Shown here: positions 1-5,815 of the stretch, piece by piece
Position numbering within the stretch: position 1 is the first letter of the stretch
Layout: each line of letters opens with the position of its first letter
NCBI GenBank assembly: GCA_016302165.1
Contig: JAEDOD010000103.1
Location: 1-5,815, forward strand
Direction of reading: 5' to 3'
Origin: Sphaerochaetaceae bacterium
Lineage (GTDB): Bacteria; Spirochaetota; Spirochaetia; Sphaerochaetales; Sphaerochaetaceae
Length of the DNA stretch: 5,815 bases
Program-made: the position numbers and the translations under genes
Notes under the pieces: model-generated
What the model saw: the letters and a program-made list of their open reading frames with translations, nothing else
Databases searched by the model: none
What the model was told of the DNA's origin: nothing

Positions 1-84
1 CTCTCATCACGCCTATCTCTTCTGTCGTCTCTCCTGTCGTCTCCGAAGCGTCTCTCGCTCCTTCTCTCACCATCACGTCTAGGA
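1..84 (-). repeat. Arg/Asp-rich low-complexity coding repeat in the methyltransferase tail
   Basis: On the minus strand this stretch encodes RRDGERRSERRFGDDRRDD and then more RRD units up to the window edge. At DNA level the plus-strand 10-mer ctgtcgtctc occurs at 22-31 and 34-43, a 12-nt period that corresponds to a four-residue DDRR unit. Related shorter units flank it. The repeat is in frame with the methyltransferase and is best read as a disordered, possibly RNA-binding protein segment, not as a DNA-level element. Its full length is unknown because it continues beyond the window. Confidence 0.6.
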
Positions 85-1250
85 CTATTTTTCTTTCTGA
101 AGCTATCCTCTTCTTCTGTCCTGGCCTTTTCTTCCCCATCCTCAAAGGAGAACACTCTTGGAGAAGCCTTCACTCTCTTCTCTGCCTTCTTCTCATTGGC
201 AGCACTTTCATCCAGCACCAGCCTTTCAGGTGCCTCCATCTCTTTCATTTCCTCGTCCATTTCCTTCTTCTCTTCTTTTGCCTCGGAGCTATAGTTTCTT
301 TTTGTCTTCCGGGCCTTCTTCGCCATTTCCCAGACCCTGCAGCTTCTCCTCTTTCTGGAGAAGTTCATTGCTGAGACTTCCGTTGTCAACTCCCTGATCT
401 CAAACCAGGGATCAAGTTTCTTCTTTTCAAATCTGAATCCCGACAGGTTTTCAGAGAAAAATACTACTCCACCATCCCCAAGGATCTTCCATATTGCAGC
501 AAGGAAGGGGATGTAGTCCTTCTGCACATCAAAGTCTTCGGCCTTATGGGAGTTTGAGAAGGCAGGAGGATCGAAGATAACTATATCATAGGTCCTTCCT
601 TCTTCTACAGCCATTTCCAGGAAGCTTCTGGCATCCATGGCCACTGTCTTGTACTTCTCTTCGCTCAGAAAGCCGTTTCTCTCAAGATTCCTTCTAGACC
701 AGGAGATGTATACATTGGAAAGGTCCACGCTTTCCACGCTTAATGCTCCACCCTGGGCTGCGTAGACACTGAAGGAGGAAGTATAGGAGAAAAGATTGAG
801 AACCCTCTGGTTCCTCGATATTCCCTTTACTATCTCCCTTGTCTCTGCCATATCCAGAAACAGGCCGGTATCTGCATATTTTCTAAGCTCGCACTCAAAT
901 TCCAGGCCTCTCTCCCTGACCACTACAGGGCACTCACCTTCTTCCGTTCCGTGCTGCTCCCGTCCTTCCCTTTTACGTCTCTCCTTCCAGATGATCTTGT
1001 CCCGTTCGATGTATAGGAAGCGGGAGACAGTGTCCAGGATCTCAGTTATCTCCTCTTCACTTCTCTCTCCATCACCATAGTCCATGACACGGGCATATCT
1101 TCCGTATATGTCTACAGTAAGCTCCAGACCCTCCAGGGATCTGTCATATACTCTGCATACATCTGAATCAGTATTCTTCATCCAGCGTCTGGCTTCAAGA
1201 CCAGCGCTTTTGAGGATCTTACCAAAATCCTTCCTGAGATATTCTTCCAC
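1..1250 (-). CDS. RlmK-type class I SAM-dependent rRNA methyltransferase with charged C-terminal tail (partial, C-terminus beyond left edge)
   Basis: The minus strand reads open for 416 codons from a GTG at 1250-1248 to the left edge, with no stop. Residues 1-310 align by eye with the C-terminal RlmK half of E. coli RlmKL, which makes m7G2069 in 23S rRNA. Visible motifs are YADTGLFLDM before the Rossmann core, NLFSYTSSFSVYAAQGG (SAM-binding motif I, about 152-168), the acidic SVDLSNVYISWSRRNLERNG segment, and the catalytic-site motif FDPPAFSNS (226-234), followed by an EDFDVQKDY segment. FSNS favours RlmK over RlmI. No THUMP/RlmL half precedes it, since an in-frame TAG lies at 1262-1260, and there is no PUA domain. 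From about residue 311 a Lys/Glu/Arg tail of at least 106 residues follows, ending in Arg/Asp repeats. GTG is chosen because it is the only start that keeps the family N-terminus; its Shine-Dalgarno-like GGAG sits only one base upstream, which is poor. The family is secure; the exact target base is inferred. Confidence 0.88.
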   Translation of the reverse strand, partial: MEEYLRKDFGKILKSAGLEARRWMKNTDSDVCRVYDRSLEGLELTVDIYGRYARVMDYGDGERSEEEITEILDTVSRFLYIERDKIIWKERRKREGREQHGTEEGECPVVVRERGLEFECELRKYADTGLFLDMAETREIVKGISRNQRVLNLFSYTSSFSVYAAQGGALSVESVDLSNVYISWSRRNLERNGFLSEEKYKTVAMDARSFLEMAVEEGRTYDIVIFDPPAFSNSHKAEDFDVQKDYIPFLAAIWKILGDGGVVFFSENLSGFRFEKKKLDPWFEIRELTTEVSAMNFSRKRRSCRVWEMAKKARKTKRNYSSEAKEEKKEMDEEMKEMEAPERLVLDESAANEKKAEKRVKASPRVFSFEDGEEKARTEEEDSFRKKNSPRRDGERRSERRFGDDRRDDRRDRRDE

Positions 1251-1336
1251 TCTCCAATTCTATATCAATGGAAAGAAAAATAACAGTATCCAGACATTTG
1301 TTGTTTGCACATATATGGGTTAGAATATTAGGGATT
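1251..1336. promoter_or_regulatory. Divergent intergenic region between the methyltransferase and the unknown protein/mutase unit
   Basis: These 86 AT-rich bases separate two divergently read genes and must hold both promoters unless one gene is read from further away. On the plus strand TTGTTG (1298-1303), a 17-bp spacer and TAGAAT (1321-1326) form a plausible sigma70-type promoter, with transcription expected to begin near 1333. That leaves almost no leader before the ATG at 1337. On the minus strand I see several AT-rich hexamers but no pair I would defend. I found no convincing operator palindrome or terminator here. Confidence 0.4.
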
Positions 1337-1819
1337 ATGTTCGACGAAGAGACAATGGAATTCATAAAGGAACGGGAAGAGAAGCTGGGAGCCCCCATGC
1401 TTTGGCGGTCCTATGCAACCTGGTATGCTGAAAAAGGCAGGGAAAGAAGAGAGTATGGGGTCTTTGTATATACAGATGGAGAGACTCTGGTCTTTGAAGA
1501 CTTCTTCCGTCCTGCCACCCTTCTTGGATATACCCTGGAAACCAAAAGGGAGAAGCAGAGAAAGAAGGATTACGTAAAGATGGAGATTCCTATCCCAATC
1601 TCATCCATCACCCAGATATCCCTTGTTACCAAGGGAAGGGCTGAAAAGGCCTTGAGGGAAGATGGATTTGAGGCGAAAGAGTGCAGTACTCTGGGCCGTT
1701 TCTTCAATAGGACAGTAACCATGGTGAAGACAATAGACCGTACCTTCTTCATCGAAATACCTGAGCACAAAGTATTCAAGGAAAAGATCCAAAACTATAG
1801 AGAGAGGAGTGCAAAATAG
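1337..1819 (+). CDS. Conserved-looking protein of unknown function, possible PH/GRAM-like fold
   Basis: This is a 160-residue soluble protein that I do not recognise. It has no signal peptide, membrane segment or metal-binding cluster, and only one cysteine (C116). It starts with a charged helix (about 5-17, EETMEFIKEREEKLG). Alternating hydrophobic strands follow: YGVFVYTDGETLVFEDFF (40-57), YVKMEIPIPISSITQISLV (79-97) and TVTMVKTIDRTFFIEIPEHKV (126-146). It ends in an amphipathic helix (KVFKEKIQNYRER). A run of strands closing with FIEIP, an acidic turn and a helix is reminiscent of PH/GRAM-like domains; this is inference from pattern only. Start choice: a longer reading from 1268 would run through the promoter-like region, so I prefer ATG 1337, which has a weak AGGG upstream. 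ATG 1355, preceded by GAAGAG, is the alternative. The stop lies one base before the mutase ATG, so the two are probably co-transcribed and translationally coupled. Confidence 0.75.
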   Translation: MFDEETMEFIKEREEKLGAPMLWRSYATWYAEKGRERREYGVFVYTDGETLVFEDFFRPATLLGYTLETKREKQRKKDYVKMEIPIPISSITQISLVTKGRAEKALREDGFEAKECSTLGRFFNRTVTMVKTIDRTFFIEIPEHKVFKEKIQNYRERSAK

Positions 1820-1820
1820 A

Positions 1821-3164
1821 ATGAGTGTATTTAAAGCCTATGATATTAGAGGAGTCTGGGGAAAGGAATTCAATGAAGACACAGTATACAGAATCGGATA
1901 CTTCCTTCCTGAGCTGCTGAATACAGACCATGTAATAGTAGGAAGGGACGTAAGGGAATCCTCCCCTGTAATCCATGATTACCTTACCAAGGGAATTACA
2001 GATAGAGGAGCTGACGTATGGGACCTTGGGCTCAGCACCACTCCAATGGTCTATTGGGCAACTACACACCTTAACGCCCACGCTTCAGTACAGATAACAG
2101 CCAGCCATAACCCTGCCCAGTACAACGGCCTGAAGATCAGCCGTACCGGTGCTCTTCCTGTAGGTGGAGACAGCGGCCTGAAGGACCTGGAGAAGCTGGT
2201 GGAGGAAGGAACTGTAAATGTGTCAGAGAAGAAGGGAACCATAAAGGATTACTCCTTTGTGAAGGATGAATATGTAGAGTATTTCCTTCCTCTATCAAAG
2301 GGACTGGAGGACCTGAAGCTTTCCATCGATGCCTCCAACGGCATGGCAAACCTGGTTGTGAAGGATATTCTTGCCAACAACAGTGATATCCACTACATCT
2401 ACGACACCTTTGACGGAACCTTCCCTAACCATGAGCCAAACCCTCTTGAAGAGAAGAACTGCAGGGACCTGGAGAAGGAAGTCATCAAGAACGGCAGCGA
2501 CTGCGGTGTCATATACGATGGAGACGCAGATAGAGTCATCTTTGTAGACGACAAGGGACAGTGGATCCAGCCAGACTACGTAACAGCTGTCATCGGCTAC
2601 TACTATGGCAAGAAGGGAAGAAAGGGAAATGCCCTCTGCGACATCAGAACCAGCAAGAGCACCACAGACTGGCTGGAAAAGAATGGATGGAACTGTACTC
2701 TATGGAAGGTGGGCCATGCCTTTGCAAAGGTGAAGATCAGGGAAATCAAGGGAATCTTCGGCGGCGAATTGGCTGGACACTACTATTTCCAGGATTTCGG
2801 CAACTGCGACAGCGGAATCCTTGCATCCCTTCTGGTACTCCATGTAGTGAAGGAGCTGAAGGAGGAAGGAAGAAAGCTATCTGACCTTCTTTCAGAAATC
2901 ATCACCTACGAGAACTCCAGGGAAACCAACTTCAAGCTGGAGGATAAGGATGGAGCAATCAAGGCTCTATATGAAAAGTATGCAGGAGACGCAGAGAAGG
3001 TACTGGACTTCGACGGCTACAGGATCGAATATCCAGACTGGTGGTTCAACGTGAGAAAGTCCAACACAGAGCCATATCTGAGAATAGTTGCTGAGGCAAA
3101 GAGCAAGGAAATGCTTAAGGAGAAGATGGAAGAGATATCAGCCATCATCCATCAGTTCCATTAA
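1821..3164 (+). CDS. Phosphomannomutase/phosphoglucomutase (alpha-D-phosphohexomutase)
   Basis: This 447-residue cytoplasmic enzyme interconverts hexose 6-phosphate and hexose 1-phosphate (mannose and/or glucose) through a phosphoserine. All four family signatures are present: the active-site loop TASHNP with catalytic Ser95, the Mg-binding loop DGDADR (233-238), the sugar-recognition loop GGELAGH (314-320) and the phosphate-binding loop RKSNTEPYLR (412-421). The N-terminal FKAYDIRG (4-11) and the total length fit the PMM/PGM group, as opposed to GlmM. The GELAGH loop resembles the GEMSGH of dual-specificity enzymes, but substrate preference cannot be fixed from sequence, so no symbol is given. 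ATG 1821 has AGAGGAG (1803-1809) 11 bases upstream, inside the end of the preceding gene. A GTG at 1809 would add only MQNR and overlaps that Shine-Dalgarno sequence, so I reject it. The product would feed sugar-nucleotide, glycan or glycogen synthesis. Confidence 0.95.
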   Translation: MSVFKAYDIRGVWGKEFNEDTVYRIGYFLPELLNTDHVIVGRDVRESSPVIHDYLTKGITDRGADVWDLGLSTTPMVYWATTHLNAHASVQITASHNPAQYNGLKISRTGALPVGGDSGLKDLEKLVEEGTVNVSEKKGTIKDYSFVKDEYVEYFLPLSKGLEDLKLSIDASNGMANLVVKDILANNSDIHYIYDTFDGTFPNHEPNPLEEKNCRDLEKEVIKNGSDCGVIYDGDADRVIFVDDKGQWIQPDYVTAVIGYYYGKKGRKGNALCDIRTSKSTTDWLEKNGWNCTLWKVGHAFAKVKIREIKGIFGGELAGHYYFQDFGNCDSGILASLLVLHVVKELKEEGRKLSDLLSEIITYENSRETNFKLEDKDGAIKALYEKYAGDAEKVLDFDGYRIEYPDWWFNVRKSNTEPYLRIVAEAKSKEMLKEKMEEISAIIHQFH

Positions 3165-3169
3165 AGGGG

Positions 3170-3193
3170 AAGGGGTCGTGGAAGCGGCCCCTT
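3170..3193 (+). terminator. Hairpin terminator after the phosphohexomutase
   Basis: AAGGGGTCG (3170-3178) and CGGCCCCTT (3185-3193) can pair over nine base pairs, with one G-U wobble, around a six-base loop. The hairpin begins five bases after the mutase stop codon and is followed by ATTTAAT, a short and imperfect T-tract. Position and strength fit an intrinsic terminator that separates the mutase unit from the dehydrogenase operon, although the weak U-tract may make it leaky. Confidence 0.7.
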
Positions 3194-3218
3194 ATTTAAT
3201 ACATATAGAATTAACTTC

Positions 3219-3262
3219 GTCATTTATGACATTTTTTAGAAAATTGTCATATTAATAATGAC
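3219..3262. promoter_or_regulatory. Paired GTCAT/ATGAC palindromes, putative operator of the dehydrogenase operon
   Basis: Four half-sites occur in 44 bases: GTCATTTATGAC (3219-3230, two-base spacer) and GTCAT-N7-ATGAC (3246-3262). The inner halves also pair as TATGACA (3225-3231) and TGTCATA (3245-3251). The palindrome centres lie about 29-30 bp apart, close to three helical turns, as expected for cooperative binding on one DNA face. They overlap the best promoter hexamers of the following operon, which suggests repression. I do not match the half-site to a known regulator; it is not the Rex (TTGTGA) or FNR (TTGAT) consensus. Confidence 0.5.
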
Positions 3263-3292
3263 CCTTCTTTACCTTTAGGCTATATTCAAGTA
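3226..3292 (+). promoter_or_regulatory. Candidate promoters of the alcohol/aldehyde dehydrogenase operon
   Basis: Two readings are possible. In the first, ATGACA (3226-3231, five of six to the -35 consensus), an 18-bp spacer and TATTAA (3250-3255, four of six) would start transcription near 3262 and leave a leader of about 30 bases. In the second, ATGACC (3258-3263), a 17-bp spacer and TATATT (3281-3286) would start transcription at about the ATG itself, making the first gene leaderless. In either case the GTCAT palindromes lie on a hexamer. No strong ribosome-binding site is visible before 3293. Confidence 0.35.
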
Positions 3293-4507
3293 ATGAATAT
3301 TCTAAAGAAAGCATATTGCAGAACATTCCAATTCTGTTTTTGGGCAGCTTTCCCTCTTCTCCCCTATAGAGAGCCGGAAATCGTGGAAGGTGGACTGGAA
3401 GGCATTCCAGAGGTCCTCAAAAAAGAGAAGAAGAGCCATCCTCTTCTCTTTACAGACAGCGGAGTGGTGAAGGCAGGACTCCTGGATAAGCTTACTTCTG
3501 TCCTTGAAAGAAACAATGTAGAGTACTCCCTCTTTACAGAAGTAGTTGCAAATCCTACCACAGACAGCGTAGAGAAGGCCCTTTCCCTCTACCTTGAAGA
3601 GCAGTGCGACTCTCTCATCGCCCTGGGAGGAGGTTCCTCCATGGATACAGCAAAGGCTGTAGGAGCAAGAATAGCAAATCCAAAGAAGCCTCTATCAAAA
3701 ATGGGAGGAATCCTTCGTGTCAGACACCCCATCCCTACCCTTCTTGCCATTCCTACCACAGCAGGAACAGGAAGCGAGACCACTCTTGCTTCTGTAATCG
3801 TTGATAGCGAGACAAGACACAAATATGCAATCAATGACTTCCCGCTTATTCCCCGGTACGCTGTACTGGACGCGGAAATGACCAGGACCCTTCCTCCCCA
3901 TCTTACAGCCTCCACAGGCATGGATGCCCTGGTCCATGCCATTGAAGCATATATCGGGAAGTCTAACCACAGGATGACCAAGATTGAAGCAAAGATTGCT
4001 GTACGCCTCATACTATCCAACATCGAGAAGGCCTACGACGACGGAAACGACATGAAAGCCAGAAGCGCAATGCTTAGAGCGTCCTACCTGGCAGGCTGCT
4101 CCTTCACCCGTTCATATGTGGGCTATGTACATGCCATTGCCCACACAGTGGGAGGGGAATATAACATTCCTCACGGCTACGCCAACGCTGTAATACTGCC
4201 ACTGGTGCTGGAGGCATACAGACCTCATATCGACAAAAAGCTATGGAAGCTTGCTGTAGCAGCTAATCTGGCAGACGAACTTACTCCCGTAAAGGTGGGA
4301 GCTGATGCCTTCATGGCAAGAATCAGGGAGCTGAAAGAAAAGTTCTCCATTCCAGACACCATTAAAGAAATACGGAAGGAAGACATCGAAAGACTTTCAA
4401 AATATGCAGATAAGGAGGGAAATCCCCTCTATCCGGTTCCTGTACTGATGGATGCAAAAGAGCTGGAGGTATTCTACAATGTACTGAGGGGGCAGGATAA
4501 TGAATAA
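3293..4507 (+). CDS. Iron-containing alcohol dehydrogenase (group III)
   Basis: This 404-residue cytoplasmic enzyme would interconvert an alcohol and its aldehyde with NAD(H) or NADP(H), using a divalent metal. The N-terminal domain contains the dinucleotide-binding motifs GGGSSMD (112-118) and TTAGTGSE (155-162). The C-terminal helical domain has the metal ligands by analogy with FucO: Asp211 and His215 in GMDALVHAIEAY, His280 in GYVHAIAH, and His294 in IPHGYANAVILP, with conserved His284 also present. Length is normal and every key residue is there. The N-terminus YCRTFQ...LPYREPE is typical of a clostridial/spirochaetal subgroup, which supports ATG 3293 even though no good Shine-Dalgarno sequence precedes it. 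The 3' end overlaps the aldehyde dehydrogenase by 8 bp, so the two form an operon acting on the same aldehyde pool. Actual substrate (ethanol, butanol, a diol or a longer aldehyde) cannot be told. Confidence 0.95.
   Translation: MNILKKAYCRTFQFCFWAAFPLLPYREPEIVEGGLEGIPEVLKKEKKSHPLLFTDSGVVKAGLLDKLTSVLERNNVEYSLFTEVVANPTTDSVEKALSLYLEEQCDSLIALGGGSSMDTAKAVGARIANPKKPLSKMGGILRVRHPIPTLLAIPTTAGTGSETTLASVIVDSETRHKYAINDFPLIPRYAVLDAEMTRTLPPHLTASTGMDALVHAIEAYIGKSNHRMTKIEAKIAVRLILSNIEKAYDDGNDMKARSAMLRASYLAGCSFTRSYVGYVHAIAHTVGGEYNIPHGYANAVILPLVLEAYRPHIDKKLWKLAVAANLADELTPVKVGADAFMARIRELKEKFSIPDTIKEIRKEDIERLSKYADKEGNPLYPVPVLMDAKELEVFYNVLRGQDNE
4486..4492 (+). promoter_or_regulatory. Ribosome-binding site of the aldehyde dehydrogenase, inside the alcohol dehydrogenase gene
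   Basis: GAGGGGG lies seven bases before ATG 4500, within the last codons of the upstream gene. It is the best Shine-Dalgarno sequence in the window and fixes the start inside the 8-bp overlap, in an arrangement suited to translational coupling. Confidence 0.6.
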
Positions 4508-5815
4508 GGCTGAAATCCATAGCATAGTCGAGAAACAGAAGGAGTACTTCCTGAAAGGGGCCACTCTATCTGTCGATGAGAGAATCAGAAACCTTAAGCT
4601 TCTCCACAAGGCCATTGAAGACAATGAAGAGAAGCTGCGGTCAGCACTGAAGAGTGACCTGGGGAAAAGCGCCTTCGAAAGCGATATGTGCGAAGTCCGT
4701 CTTACCCTTGAGGAAGTCACATATATGATCCGCCACACCAAGGCCTTCTCTCGGGACAGGAATGTGAGGACACCCTTGGCCCAGTTCCACTCCAGAAGCT
4801 ATGTCCATCAAATGCCCTATGGCAACGTACTGGTGATGAGCCCTTGGAACTATCCTGTACTTCTGACCCTTTCTCCTCTTGCTGACGCCTTAAGCGCAGG
4901 AAACACTGTAGTGATCAAAAGCTCTGCTTACAGTCCTGCCACCACAAAGGCTATGAAGGAGATCATTGAAGATACCTTTCCCAAGGAGCTTGTTGCCTAT
5001 GTGGACGGAGGAAGAGCTGAAAACGAAGCACTCCTAGATGAGAAGTTCGACTTCATCTTCTTCACAGGAAGCAAGAGCGTAGGAAAGCTTGTAATGGAAA
5101 AGGCTTCCCGCCATCTCACTCCTGTGGCCCTGGAGCTGGGAGGAAAGTCTCCTGTGATTGTAGAGAAAGACGCAGATATTCCTCTTGCTGCCCGCAGAAT
5201 CGTCTTTGGAAAGTTCCTGAACTGTGGCCAGACCTGTGTAGCTCCCGACTACATTCTGGTCAACGAAGAAGTAAGAGGAAAGCTGGTGGAGAACCTTATC
5301 CGGGAAACAAAGCGCCAGTTTGGAGAGAATCCTCTTAATAATGAAGACTATGGCAAGATCATCAACAGAAAGCACTACGACAGGATCCTCTCCCTCATTG
5401 ACGAAAAGAAGACAGTATTGGGAGGAAAAGGAAGGGCTGAGGAGCTACGTATCGAGCCCACCATCATGGATGGTGTCACAAAGGAAGACAAAGTAATGGG
5501 AGAAGAGATCTTCGGCCCTGTACTTCCAATCATCGAGTACAAAGATATTTCAGAGGCAATATCCTTCATCAGAAGCTTTGACCATCCCCTTGCCTTCTAT
5601 GTGTTCTCAAAGCCAAGAAACGCCAGAAGAATAATGAATGTAATAGGCTTCGGGGGAGGATGCATCAACGACACCATAATCCATCTTGCCACCAGCGAAA
5701 TGGGATTTGGAGGCTTTGGAGAAAGCGGCATGGGCTCCTACCATGGGAAAAAGGGCTTTATGTGCTTCTCCCACGAGGCAAGTATTGTAGATAAGAAAAG
5801 ATGGATCGACCTTCC
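4500..5815 (+). CDS. Class 3-type aldehyde dehydrogenase, NAD(P)-dependent (partial, C-terminus beyond right edge)
   Basis: The frame is open for 438 codons to the window edge. Class 3 enzymes run to about 455-460 residues, so only the last 20 or so are missing. It oxidises aldehydes to carboxylic acids. Motifs in order are SPWNYP (114-119), the cofactor-loop Lys140 in VIKSSAYSP, FTGS (188-191), ELGGKSP with general base Glu212, NCGQTCVAPDY with catalytic Cys246, and EEIFGPVLP (335-343). NCGQTCVAPDY and the roughly 100-residue-shorter N-terminus compared with class 1/2 point to the ALDH3/YwdH group. There is no C-terminal membrane anchor in the visible part. The cofactor loop is atypical: the usual KPSE reads KSSA, which removes the Glu that normally binds the adenosine ribose hydroxyls and may relax specificity toward NADP. 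ATG 4500 has a strong Shine-Dalgarno sequence and the gene shares 8 bp with the upstream alcohol dehydrogenase. Confidence 0.95.
   Translation, partial: MNKAEIHSIVEKQKEYFLKGATLSVDERIRNLKLLHKAIEDNEEKLRSALKSDLGKSAFESDMCEVRLTLEEVTYMIRHTKAFSRDRNVRTPLAQFHSRSYVHQMPYGNVLVMSPWNYPVLLTLSPLADALSAGNTVVIKSSAYSPATTKAMKEIIEDTFPKELVAYVDGGRAENEALLDEKFDFIFFTGSKSVGKLVMEKASRHLTPVALELGGKSPVIVEKDADIPLAARRIVFGKFLNCGQTCVAPDYILVNEEVRGKLVENLIRETKRQFGENPLNNEDYGKIINRKHYDRILSLIDEKKTVLGGKGRAEELRIEPTIMDGVTKEDKVMGEEIFGPVLPIIEYKDISEAISFIRSFDHPLAFYVFSKPRNARRIMNVIGFGGGCINDTIIHLATSEMGFGGFGESGMGSYHGKKGFMCFSHEASIVDKKRWIDL

Noticed and set aside
20..45. Short tandem DNA repeat considered as a CRISPR fragment or iteron
   Set aside because: The 12-nt period has no spacers, is in phase with codons and is fully explained by Arg/Asp repeats in the protein.
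158..397. Plus-strand reading frame of 79 codons, Pro/Ser/Phe-rich
   Set aside because: It is the antisense shadow of the charged Lys/Glu/Arg tail of the minus-strand methyltransferase; it has no ribosome-binding site and no domain.
796..1323. Two plus-strand open frames opposite the methyltransferase N-terminal half
   Set aside because: The minus strand here encodes clear RlmK motifs; the plus-strand translations are Ser/Arg-rich and without family features.
1268..1336. Longer N-terminus for the unknown protein (MERKITVSRHLLF...)
   Set aside because: The extension covers the promoter-like sequence in the divergent gap and its start has no ribosome-binding site; ATG 1337 or 1355 is more economical.
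1809..1820. GTG start adding four residues to the phosphohexomutase
   Set aside because: GTG 1809 overlaps the Shine-Dalgarno sequence that is well placed for ATG 1821, and the family starts just before FKAYDIRG.
3225..3251. TATGACA...TGTCATA inverted repeat considered as a riboswitch or terminator hairpin
   Set aside because: The stem is weak and AT-rich with no U-tract and no known aptamer features; overlapping operator half-sites explain it better.
3589..4023. 144-codon minus-strand open frame inside the alcohol dehydrogenase gene
   Set aside because: It is an antisense shadow of a gene with all catalytic motifs intact; nothing recognisable is encoded and no start signal is present.
5034..5569. 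Minus-strand open frames opposite the aldehyde dehydrogenase
   Set aside because: They are antisense to the catalytic Glu/Cys and EEIFGPV regions of a convincing gene and have no domain or ribosome-binding site of their own.

Overview
The window looks like bacterial chromosome with moderate GC content, dense packing and short intergenic gaps. Arginine is written mostly as AGA/AGG. The phosphohexomutase N-terminus (MSVFKAYDIRG) and the LPYREPE type of iron alcohol dehydrogenase remind me of anaerobic spirochaetes (Sphaerochaeta/Treponema relatives) and Clostridia. A host-associated spirochaete is my best guess, but it comes from recall of family resemblance, not from a search. There are no tRNA, rRNA, CRISPR or mobile-element signatures.

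Layout. Positions 1250 to 1 (minus strand, running off the left edge) encode a stand-alone RlmK-type class I SAM methyltransferase, probably acting on 23S rRNA. It carries a long, highly charged C-terminal extension ending in an Arg/Asp-rich repeat. An 86-bp divergent intergenic region follows. Then comes a plus-strand pair: a 160-residue protein of unknown function (1337-1819) and a phosphomannomutase/phosphoglucomutase (1821-3164). They are separated by one base and are probably co-translated. A GC-rich hairpin at 3170-3193 closes this unit.

The AT-rich gap 3194-3292 carries two GTCAT/ATGAC palindromes over the likely promoter of a second plus-strand operon. That operon holds an iron-containing (group III) alcohol dehydrogenase (3293-4507) and a class 3 NAD(P)-dependent aldehyde dehydrogenase (4500 to beyond the right edge). 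The two genes overlap by 8 bp.

How the genes may work together. The second operon can interconvert alcohol, aldehyde and carboxylic acid, either removing reactive aldehydes or balancing NAD(P)H during fermentation. The mutase unit belongs to hexose-phosphate supply for glycans or glycogen. The methyltransferase is ribosome maintenance and shares only the divergent promoter region. Most of the window is ordinary metabolism. The points worth a second look are the methyltransferase tail, the unknown protein tied to the mutase, the putative operator array, and an altered cofactor-loop motif in the aldehyde dehydrogenase.
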